This document shows, piece by piece, positions 51,801 to 62,798 of a stretch of DNA of 64,000 nucleotides (positions within the stretch are counted from its first letter, which is position 1; the number at the start of each line of letters is the position of its first letter). The DNA is from Lineus longissimus (taxonomy: Eukaryota > Nemertea > Pilidiophora > Heteronemertea > Lineidae), in NCBI RefSeq assembly GCF_910592395.1, contig NC_088315.1, forward strand, positions 12,962,501-13,026,500. Direction: 5' to 3'. The notes under the pieces were generated by a model. It worked only from the letters and a program-made list of their open reading frames with translations. It did no database searches and was not told where the DNA came from. A program made the position numbers and the translations under genes.

Positions 51801-52867
51801 GCGATATTACACTACTGGCGATGAAAGTCGTTTGGCGATAGGGCTCGTCGCGACTGATCCCGCTCATTTTGGTTATACAGATTCGAGATGACCGATTGGA
51901 CAAACTGACATCACAATTTCGAGACTCTGTGATGATAAGTTGTCATTCGACTGGCGATATTGCACTACTGGCGATGAAAGTCGGTCGGCGATGGCGATCG
52001 TCGCGACCGATCACGCTCATTTTGGTTATACAGAGTCAAGATGGCTGATTCAACAAACTGAGAGCACAATTTCGAGATTCTGCGATAATAAGTTGTCATT
52101 TGACTAGCGATATAAGACTACTGGCGATGAAAGTCGGTCGGCAATGGGGCTTGTCACGACCGATAACGCTCATTTTGGTTATACAGAGCCAAGATGACCA
52201 ATTCAACAAATTGAGACCAGAGTTTCAAGATTCTGTGATGATAAGTGGTCATTCAACTAACGATATAAGAGTATTGGCGATGATTGTCAGTCGGCGATGG
52301 CGCTCGTCGTGACCGATCACACTCATTTTGGTTATGCAGAGTCGAGATGCCCAATTGAACAAACTGAGACCACAATTTCAAGATTCTGCGATTATAAGTT
52401 GTCATTCGACTAGCGATATTACACTACTGGCGATGAAAGTTAGTCGGCGATGGCGCTCGTCCCGACCGATCACGCTCATTTTGGTTATACAGGGCCGAGA
52501 TGACCAATTCGACAAACTGAGAGCACAATTTCTAGACTCTGTGATGATAAGTTGTCATTCGACTAGCGATATTGCACTACTGGCGATGAAAGTCGGTTGG
52601 CGATGGCGCTCGTCGCGACCGATCACGCTCATTTTGGTTATACAGAGTCAAGATGGCTGATTCGACATACTGAGAGCACAATTTTGAGACTCTGTGGTGA
52701 TAAGTTGTCATTCGATAGCGATATTGCACTACTGGCGATGAATGTTCGTCGGCGATGGTGCTCGTCACGACCGATCACGCTCACTTTGGATATGCAGAGT
52801 CGTGATGACCGATGGTAAAACTGAAAAGGCAATTTCAAGATGCTACGATGATAAGTTATATTTGATA
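51801..52867 (+). repeat. 1067-bp seven-monomer tandem unit, copy 1
   Basis: Runs from the GTCGTTTGGCGATAGGG monomer to an AAAACTGAAAAGG monomer that ends TTATATTTGATAGCG and is fused to the start of the next unit. Both copies share TATATTTGAT in place of the usual TATATTCGAT. Confidence 0.9.
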
Positions 52868-53936
52868 GCGATATTACACTACTGGCGATGAAAGTCGTTT
52901 GGCGATAGGGCTCGTCGCGACTGATCCCGCTCATTTTGGTTATACAGATTCGAGATGACCGATTGGACAAACTGACATCACAATTTCGAGACTCTGTGAT
53001 GATAAGTTGTCATTCGACTGGCGATATTGCACTACTGGCGATGAAAGTCGGTCGGCGATGGCGATCGTCGCGACCGATCACGCTCATTTTGGTTATACAG
53101 AGTCAAGATGGCTGATTCAACAAACTGAGAGCACAATTTCGAGATTCTGCGATAATAAGTTGTCATTTGACTAGCGATATAAGACTACTGGCGATGAAAG
53201 TCGGTCGGCAATGGGGCTTGTCACGACCGATAACGCTCATTTTGGTTATACAGAGCCAAGATGACCAATTCAACAAATTGAGACCAGAGTTTCAAGATTC
53301 TGTGATGATAAGTGGTCATTCGACTAACGATATAAGAGTATTGGCGATGATTGTCAGTCGGCGATGGCGCTCGTCGTGACCGATCACACTCATTTTGGTT
53401 ATGCAGAGTCGAGATGCCCAATTGAACAAACTGAGACCACACAATTTCAAGATTCTGCGATTATAAGTTGTCATTCGACTAGCGATATTACACTACTGGC
53501 GATGAAAGTTAGTCGGCGATGGCGCTCGTCCCGACCGATCACGCTCATTTTGGTTATACAGGGCCGAGATGACCAATTCGACAAACTGAGAGCACAATTT
53601 CTAGACTCTGTGATGATAAGTTGTCATTCGACTAGCGATATTGCACTACTGGCGATGAAAGTCGGTTGGCGATGGCGCTCGTCGCGACCGATCACGCTCA
53701 TTTTGGTTATACAGAGTCAAGATGGCTGATTCGACATACTGAGAGCACAATTTTGAGACTCTGTGGTGATAAGTTGTCATTCGATAGCGATATTGCACTA
53801 CTGGCGATGAATGTTCGTCGGCGATGGTGCTCGTCACGACCGATCACGCTCACTTTGGATATGCAGAGTCGTGATGACCGATGGTAAAACTGAAAAGGCA
53901 ATTTCAAGATGCTACGATGATAAGTTATATTTGATG
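52868..53936 (+). repeat. 1067-bp seven-monomer tandem unit, copy 2
   Basis: Tandem copy, two bases longer because of an extra CA at 53439-53442 (GACCACACAATTTC). It keeps CATTCGACTAACG near 53315 where copy 1 has CATTCAACTAACG near 52248. It ends at a 40-bp deletion. Confidence 0.9.
53935..53936 (+). repeat. 40-bp deletion junction
   Basis: TATATTTGAT is joined to GGCGCTCGTCGCG, removing the AGCGATATTGCACTAC to GGCAAT part that is intact near 49196-49235. The deleted stretch ends in AT, matching the AT left of the junction, so two bases of microhomology are possible. The offset changes from 4739 to 4699 here. Confidence 0.88.
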
Positions 53937-54959
53937 GCGCTCGTCGCGACCGATCACGCTTATTTTGGTTATACAGAGACAAGATGGCTGATTCGACAAA
54001 CTGAGAGCACAATTTCAAGATTCTGCGATAATAAGTTGTCATCCGACTAGCGATATTAAACTACTGGCGATGAAAGTCGGTTGGCAATGGCGCTCGTCGC
54101 GACCGATCACGCTCATTTTGGTTATACAGGGTGAAGATGGCTGATTCGACAAACTGAGAGCACAATTTCGAGATTCTGCGATAATTAGTTGTCATCCGAC
54201 TAGCGATATTGCACTATTGGCAATGAAAGTCGGTTGGCGATGGTGCTCGTCGCGACCGATCACGCTCATTTTGGTTATACAGAGTCGAGATGTCCGATTG
54301 GACAAACTGAGACCTCAATTTCGAGATTCTGTGATGATAAGTTGTCATTCGACTGGCGATATTACACTACTGGCGATGAATGTCGGTCGGCGATGGCGAT
54401 CGTCGCGACCGATCACGCTCATTTTGTTTATCAGGAGTCGAGATGACCGATTGGACAAACTGAGACCGCAAATTTGAGATTCTGCGATGATAAGTTGTCA
54501 TTTGACTAACGATATAAGACTACTGGCGATGATAGTCGGTCGGCGATGGCGCTCGTCGCGACCGATCACGCTCACTTTGGATATGCAGAGTCGTGATGAC
54601 CGATGGTAAAACTGAAAAGGCAATTTCAAGATTCTGCGATGATAAGTTATATTCGATAGCGATATTGCACTACTGGCGATGAAAGTCGGTTGGCGATGGC
54701 GCTCATCGTGACCGATCACGCTCATTTTGGTTATACAGAGTCAAGATGGCTGATTCAACAAACTGAGAGCACAATTTCGAGATTCTGCGATAATAGGTTG
54801 TCATCTGACTAGCGATACTACACTACTGGCGATGAAAGTCGGTTGGCGATGGTGCTCGTCGCGACCGATCACGCTCATTTTGGTTGTACAGAGCCGAGAT
54901 GACCAATTCAACAAATTGAGACCAGACTTTCGAGATTCTGTGATGATAAGTGGTCATTC

Positions 54960-57600
54960 GACTAACGATAATTTATAAGACTATTGGCGATGATGGTCGG
55001 TCGGCGATGTTGCTCGTCGCGACCGATCACACTCATTTTGGTTATTCAGAGTCAAGATGCCCGATTGAACAAACTGAGACCACAATTTCAAGATTCTGCG
55101 ATTATAAGTTCTCATTCGACTAGCGATATTACACAACTGGCGATGAAAGTTGGTCGGCGATGGCGCTCGTCGCGACCGATCACGCTCATTTTGGTTATAC
55201 AGGGCCGAGATGACCAATTCGACAAACTGAGACCACAATTTCGAGATTCTGCGAGGATAAGTTGTCATTCGACTAGCGATATTGCACTACTGGCGATGAA
55301 AGTTGGTCGACGATGGCGCTCGTCGCGACCGATCACGTTCATTTTGGTTATACAGGGCCGAGATGACCAATTCGACAAACTGAGACCACAATTACGAGAT
55401 TCTGCGATGATTAGTTGTCATTCGACTAGCAATATTGCACTACTGGCGATGAAAGTCGGTTGGCGATGGCGCTCGTCGCGACCGATCACGCTCCTTTTGG
55501 TTATAAAGCGTCAAGATGGCTGATTCGACAAACTGAGAGCACAATATCAAGATTCTACGATGATAATTTGTCATTCGACTAGCGATATTACACTACTGGC
55601 GATGAAAGTCGGTCGGCGATGGCGCTCGTCGCAACCGATCACGCTCATTTTGGTTATACAGGGCCGAGATGACCAATTCGACAAACTGAGACCACAATTA
55701 CGAGATTCTGCGATGATAAGTTGTCATTCGACTAGCGATATTGCACTACTGGCGATGAAAGCCGGTCGGCGATGGCGCTCGTCGCGACCGATCACGCTCA
55801 TTTTGGTTATACAGGGCCGAGATGACCAATTCGACAAACTGAGACCACAATTACGAGATTCTGCGATGATAAGTTGTCATTCGATAGCAATATTGCACTA
55901 CTGGCGATGAAAGTCGGTTGGCGATGGCGCTCGTCGTGACCGATCACGCTCATTTTGGTTATACAGAGTCAAGATGGCTGATTCAACAAACTGAGAGCAC
56001 AATTTCGAGATTCTGCGATAATAAGTTGTCATCCGACTAGCGATATTACACTACTGGCGATGAAAGTCGGTTGGCGATGGTGCTCGTCGCGACCGATCAC
56101 GCTCATTTTGGTTATACAGAGTCGAGAATGACCAATTCGACAAACTGAGACCACAATTACGAGATTCTGCGATGATAAGTTGTCATTCGACTAGCAATAT
56201 TGCACTACTGGCGATGAAAGTCGGTTGGCGATGGCGCTCGTCGCGACCGATCACGCTCATTTTGGTTATACAGAGTCAAGATGGCTGATTCAACAAACTG
56301 AGAGCACAATTTCGAGATTCTGCGATAATAAGTTGTCATCCGACTAGCGATATTACACTACTGGCGATGAAAGCCGGTTGGCGATGGTGCTCGTCGCGAC
56401 CAATCACGCTCATTTTAGTTATACAGAGTCGAGATGACCGATTGGACAAACTGAGAGCACAATTTCGAGATTCTGTGATGATAAGTTGTCATTCGACTAG
56501 CGATATTACACTACTGGCGATGAAAGTCGGTTGGCGATAGGGCTCGTCGCGACTGATCCCGCTCATTTTGGTTATACAGATTCGAGATGACCGATTGGAC
56601 AAACTGACATCACAATTTCGAGACTCTGTGATGATAAGTTGTCATTCGACTGGCGATATTGCACTACTGGCGATGAAAGTCGGTCGGCGATGGCGATCGT
56701 CGCGACCGATCACGCTCATTTTGGTTATACAGAGTCAAGATGGCTGATTCAACAAACTGAGAGCACAATTTCGAGATTCTGCGATAATAAGTTGTCATTT
56801 GACTAGCAATATAAGACTACTGGCGATGAAAGTCGGTCGGCAATGGGGCTTGTCACGACCGATAACGCTCATTTTGGTTATACAGAGCCAAGATGACCAA
56901 TTCAACAAATTGAGACCAGAGTTTCAAGATTCTGTGATGATAAGTGGTCATTCAACTAACGATATAAGAGTATTGGCGATGATTGTCAGTCGGCGATGGC
57001 GCTCGTCGTGCCTGATCACACTCATTTTGGTTATGCAGAGTCGAGATGCCCAATTGAACAAACTGAGATGACAATTTCAAGATTCTGCGATTATAAGTTG
57101 TCATTCGACTAGCGATATTACACTACTGGCGATGAAAGTTAGTCGGCGATGGCGCTCGTCCCGACCGATCACGCTCATTTTGGTTATACAGGGCCGAGAT
57201 GACCAATTCGACAAACTGAGAGCACAATTTCTAGACTCTGTGATGATAAGTTGTCATTCGACTAGCGATATTGCACTACTGGCGATGAAAGTCGGTTGGC
57301 GATGGCGCTCGTCGCGACCGATCACGCTCATTTTGGTTATACAGAGTCAAGATGGCTGATTCGACATACTGAGTGCACAATTTTTGAGACTCTGTGGTGA
57401 TAAGTTGTCATTCGATAGCGATATTGCACTACTGGCGATGAATGTTCGTCGGCGATGGTGCTCGTCACGACCGATCACGCTCACTTTGGATATGCAGTGT
57501 CGTGATGACCGATGTTAAAACTGAAAAGGCAATTTCAAGATGCTACGATGATAAGTTATATTCGATAGCGATATTGCACTACTGGCGATGAAAGTCGGTT
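54960..57600 (+). repeat. 4.7-kb HOR unit, partial copy 4
   Basis: Parallels copy 3 at 4699 bp up to about 57.55 kb. Private changes include GGTTATTCAGAG near 55042, CGTCGTGCCTGATC near 57006, GAGATGACAATTTC near 57066, an extra T in CAATTTTTGAGAC near 57378, and GATGTTAAAAC near 57511. Private differences become denser towards its end. Confidence 0.88.
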
Positions 57601-59927
57601 GGCAATGGCGCTCGTCGCGACCGATCACGCTCATTTTGGTTATACAGAGACAAGATGGCTGATTCGACAAACTGAGAGCACAATTTCAAGATTCTGCGAT
57701 GATAAGTTTTCATTCGACTAGCGATATTACTCTACTGGTGATGAAAGTCGGTCGGCGATGGCGCTCGTCACGACCGATCACGCTCATTTTGCTTATACAG
57801 GGCCGAGATGACCAATTCGACAAACTGAGAGCACAATTTCGAGATTCTGTGATGATAAGTTGTCATTCGATAGCGATATTGCACTACTGGCGATGAAAGT
57901 TCGTCGGCGATGGTGCTCGTCACGACCGATCACGCTCACTTTGGATATGCAGAGTCGTGATGACCGATGGTAAAACTGAAAAGGCAATTTCAAGATTCTG
58001 CGATGATAAGTTTTATTCGATAGCGATATTGCACTACTGGCGATGAAAGTTGGTTGGCAATGGCGCTCGTCGCGACCGATCACGCTCATTTTGGTTATAC
58101 AGGGTGAAGATGGCTGATTCGACAAACTGAGAGCACAATTTCGAGATTCTGCGATAATAAGTTGTCATCTGGCTAGCAATATTAAACTACTGGCGATGAA
58201 AGTGGGTTGGCGATGGCGCTCGTCGTGACCGATCACGCTCATTTTGGTTATACAGGGTGAAGATGGCTGATTCGACAAACTGAGAGCACAATTTCGAGAT
58301 TCTGCGATAATAAGTTGTCATCCGGCTAGCGATATTAAACTACTGGCGATGAAAGTCGGTTGGCGATGACGCTCGTCGCAACCGATCACGCTCATTTTGG
58401 TTATACAGAGTCGAGATGACCGATTGGACAAACTGACACCACAATTTCTAGACTCTGTGATGATAAGTTGTCATTCGACTAGCGATATTACACTACTGGC
58501 GATGAAAGTCGGTTGGCGATGGCGCTCGTCGCGACTGATCCCGCTCATTTTTGTTATACAGAGTCGAGGTGACCGATTGGACAAACTGAGACCACAATTT
58601 CGAGACTCTGTGATGATAAGTGGTCATTCGACTAGCGATATTACACTACTGGCGATGAAAGTCGGTTGGCGATGGCGCTCGTCGCGCCTGATCCCGCTCA
58701 TTTTGGTTATACAGAGTCGAGGTGACCGATTGGACAAACTGACACCACAATTTCTAGACTCTGTGATGATAAGTTGTCATTCGACTAGCGATATTACACT
58801 ACTGGCGATGAAAGTCGGTTGGCGATGGCGCTCGTCGCGACTGATCCCGCTCATTTTGGTTATACAGAGTCGAGGTGACGGATTGGACAAACTGAGACCA
58901 CAATTTCTAGACTCTGTGATGATAAGTTATCATTCGACTAGCGATATTACACTACTGGCGATGAAAGTCGGTCAGCGATGGCGCTCGTCTCGACCGATCA
59001 CACTCATTTTGGTTATAAAGAGTCGAGATGACCGATTGGACAAACTGAGACCGCAAATTTGGGATTCTGCGATGATAAGTTGTCATTTGACTAACGATAT
59101 AAGACTACTGGTGATGATGGTCGGTCGACGATGGTGCTTGTCACGACCGATCAGGCTCATTTTGGTTATACAGAGCCGAGATGACCAATTCAACAAATTG
59201 AGACCAGAGTTTCGAGATTCTGCGATGATAAGTTGTCATTCGACTAGCGATATTGCACTACTGGCAATGAAAGTCGGTTGGCGATGGCGGTCGTCGCGAC
59301 TGATCCCGCTCATTTTGGTTATACAGAGTCGAGATGACCGATTGGACAAACTGAGACCACAATTTCGAGACTCTATGATGATAAGTTGTCATTCGACTAG
59401 CGATACTACACTACTGGCGATGAAAGTCGGTCGGCGATGGCGATCGTCGCGACCGATCACGCTCATTTTGTTTATAAGGAGTCGAGATGACCGATTGGAC
59501 AAACTGAGACCACAAATTTGAGATTCTGCGATGATAAGTTGTCATTTGACTAACGATATAAGACTACTGGCGATGATAGTCGGTCGGCGATGGCGCTTGT
59601 CACGACCGATCACGCTCATTTTGGTTATACAGGGTGAAGATGGCTGATTCGACAAACTGAGAGCACAATTTCGAGATTCTGCGATAATAAGTTGTCATCC
59701 AACTAGCGATATTAAATTACTGGCGATGAAAGTCGGTTGGCGATGGCGTTCGTCATGACCGATCACGCTCATTTTGGTTATACAGGGTGAAGATGGCTGA
59801 TTCGACAAACTGAGAGAACAATTTCGAGATTCTGCGATAATAAGTTGTCATCCGACTAGCGACATTAAACTACTGGCGATGAAAGTCGGTTGGCGATGGC
59901 GCTCGTCGTTACCGATCACGCTCATTT
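57601..59927 (+). repeat. Right-end block, 14-monomer unit copy 1
   Basis: From about 57790 it matches 59928 onwards at 2138 bp (14 monomers). It contains a run of monomers with GTCGAGGTGACC, a variant limited to about 58.56-64 kb, alternating with GACACCAC and GAGACCAC versions. The first 190 bases are transitional. Confidence 0.86.
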
Positions 59928-62380
59928 TGGTTATACAGGGCCGAGATGACCAATTCGACAAACTGAGAGCACAATTTCGAGATTCTGTGATGATAAGTTG
60001 TCATTCGATAGCGATATTGCACTACTGGCGATGAAAGTTCGTCGGCCATGCTGCTCGTCACGACCGATCACGCTCACTTTGGATATGCAGAGTCGTGATG
60101 ACCGATGGTAAAACTGAAAAGGCAATTTCAAGATTCTGCGATGATAAGTTTTATTCGATAGCGATATTGCACTACTGGTGATGAAAGTTGGTTGGCAATG
60201 GCGCTCGTCGCGACCGATCACGCTCATTTTGGTTATACAGGGTGAAAATGGCTGATTCGACAAATTGAGAGCACAATTTCGAGATTTTGCAATAATAAGT
60301 TGTCATCCGACTAGCGATATTAAACTACTGGCGATGAAAGTCGGTTGGCGATGGCGCTCGTCGCGACCGATCACGCTCATTTTGGTTATACAGAGTCGAG
60401 ATGACTGATTGGACAAACTGACACCACAATTTCTAGACTCTGTGATGATAAGTTGTCATTCGACTAGCGATATTGCACTACTGGCGATGAAAGTCGGTTG
60501 GCATCGGCGCTCGTCGCGACCGATCACGCTCATTTTGGTTATACAGGGTGAAGATGGCTGATTCGACAAACTGAGAGCACAATTTCGAGATTCTGCGATA
60601 ATAAGTTGTCATCCGGCTAGCGATATTAAACTACTGGCGATGAAAGTCGGTTGGCGATGACGCTCGTCGCAACCGATCACGCTCATTTTGGTTAAACAGA
60701 GTCGAGATGACCGATTGGACAAACTGACACCACAATTTCTAGACTCTGTGATGATAAGTTGTCATTCGACTAGTGATATTACACTACTGGCGATGAAAGT
60801 CGGTTGGCGATGGCGCTCGTCGCGACTGATCCCGCTCATTTTTGTTATACAGAGTCGAGGTGACCGATTGGACAAACTGAGACCACAATTTCGAGACTCT
60901 GTGATGATAAGTTGTCATTCGACTAGCGATATTACACTACTGGCGATGAAAGTCGGTTGGCGATGGCGCTCGTCGCAACTGATCCCGCTCATTTTGGTTA
61001 TACAGAGTCGAGGTGACCGATTGGACAAACTGACACCACAATTTCTAGACTCTGTGATGATAAGTTGTCATTCGACTAGCGATATTACACTACTGGCGAT
61101 GAAAGTCGGTTGGCGATGGCGCTCGTCGCGACTGATCCCGCTCATTTTGGTTATACAGAGTCGAGGTGACGGATTGGACAAACTGAGACCACAATTTCTA
61201 GACTCTGTGATGATAAGTTATCATTCGACTAGCGATATTACACTACTGGCGATGAAAGTCGGTTGGCGATGGCGCTCGTCGCGACTGATCCCGCTCATTT
61301 TGGTTATACAGAGTCGAGGTGACGGATTGGACAAACTGAGACCACAATTTCGAGACTCTGTGATGATAAGTGGTCATTCGACTAGCGATTTTGCGCTACT
61401 GGCGATGAAAGTCGGTCAGTGATGGCGCTCGTGTCGACCGATCACACTCATTTTGGTCATAAAGAGTCGAGATGACCGATTGGACAAACTGAGACCGCAA
61501 ATTTGAGATTCTGCGATGATAAGTTGTCATTTGACTAACGATATAAGACTACTGGTGATGATGGTCGGTCCACGATGGTGCTTGTCACGACCGATCACGC
61601 TGATTTTGGTTATACAGAGCCGAGATGACCAATTCAACAAATTGAGACCAGAGTTTCGAGATTCTACGATGATAAGTTGTCATTCGACTAGCGATATTGC
61701 ACTACTGGCAATGAAAGTCGGTTGGCGATGGCGCTCGTCGCGACTGATCCCGCTCATTTTGGTTATACAGAGTCGAGATGACCGATTGGACAAACTGAGA
61801 CCACAATTTCGAGACTCTGTGATGATAAGTTGTCATTCGACTAGCGATACTACACTACTGGCGATGAAAGTCGGTCGGCGATGGCGATCGTCGCGACCGA
61901 TCACGCTCATTTTGTTTATAAGGAGTCGAGATGACCGATTGGACAAACTGAGACCACAAATTTGAGATTCTGCGATGATAAGTTGTCATTTGACTAACGA
62001 TATAAGACTACTGGCGATGATAGTCGGTCGGCGATGGCGCTTGTGACGACCGATCACGCTCATTTTGGTTATACAGGCTGAAGATGGCTGATTCGACAAA
62101 CTGAGAGCACAATTTCGAGATTCTGCGATAATAAGTTGTCATCCAACTAGCGATATTAAATTACTGGCGATTAAAGTCGGTTGGCGATGGCGTTCGTCGT
62201 GACCGATCACGCTCATTTTGGTTATACAGGGTGAAGATGGCTGATTCGACAAACTGAGAGAACAATTTCGAGATTCTGCGATAATAAGTTGTCATCCGAC
62301 TAGCGACATTACACTACTGGCGATGAAAGTCGGTTGGCGATGGCGCTCGTCGTTACCGATCACGCTCATTTTGGTTATAC
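59928..62380 (+). repeat. Right-end block, copy 2 (two monomers longer)
   Basis: Offset from copy 1 grows from 2138 to 2291 and then 2444 bp, two steps of exactly 153 bp, so one monomer was added near 60.4 kb and another near 61.3 kb. Private: GCATCGGCGCTCG near 60491 and GGTCGGTCCACGATGG near 61563. It overlaps the next unit because that unit was duplicated out of its right half. Confidence 0.87.
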
Positions 62381-62798
62381 AGGGTGAAGATGGCTGATTC
62401 GACAAACTGAGAGCACAATTTCGAGATTCTGCGATAATAAGTTGTCAACCGTCTAGCGATATTAAACTACTGGCGATGATTGTCGGTTGGCGATGATGCT
62501 CGTCGCGACCGATCACGCTCATTTTGGTTATAAAGAATCGAGATGACCGATTGGACAAACTGACACCACAATTTCTAGACTCTGTGATGATAAGTTGTCA
62601 TTCGACTAGCGATATTACACTACTGGCGATGAAAGTCAGTTGGCGATGGCGCTCGTCGCGACTGATCCCGCTCATTTTGGTTATACAAAGTCGAGGTGAC
62701 CGATTGGACAAACTGAGACCACAATTTCGAGACTCTGTGATGATAAGTTGTCATTTGACTAGCGATATTTCACTACTGGCGATGAAAGTCGGTTGGCG
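61575..62798 (+). repeat. 1224-bp eight-monomer tandem unit, copy 1
   Basis: Eight monomers of exactly 153 bp on average, repeated from 62799 at an offset of 1224 bp. Marks include CATTTTGTTTATAAGGAG, GTCAACCGTCTAGCG and ATAAAGAATCGAG (near 62531 and 63755). Confidence 0.92.

Larger units (their letters stand above)
50261..54959 (+). repeat. 4.7-kb HOR unit, copy 3 (4699 bp)
   Basis: Shares GCTCCTTTTGG and ATAAAGCGTCAAG (near 50791) only with copy 4. It contains the nested 1067-bp tandem duplication and a 40-bp deletion. Confidence 0.9.

Noticed and set aside
58397-59521. Long open reading frames on both strands (up to 374 codons) as genes
   Set aside because: They are translations of the satellite itself. 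Many begin at TTG within TTGGTTATACAG and not at ATG, they recur in every monomer on both strands, they have no start context or flanking signals, and their products match no protein domain I recognise.
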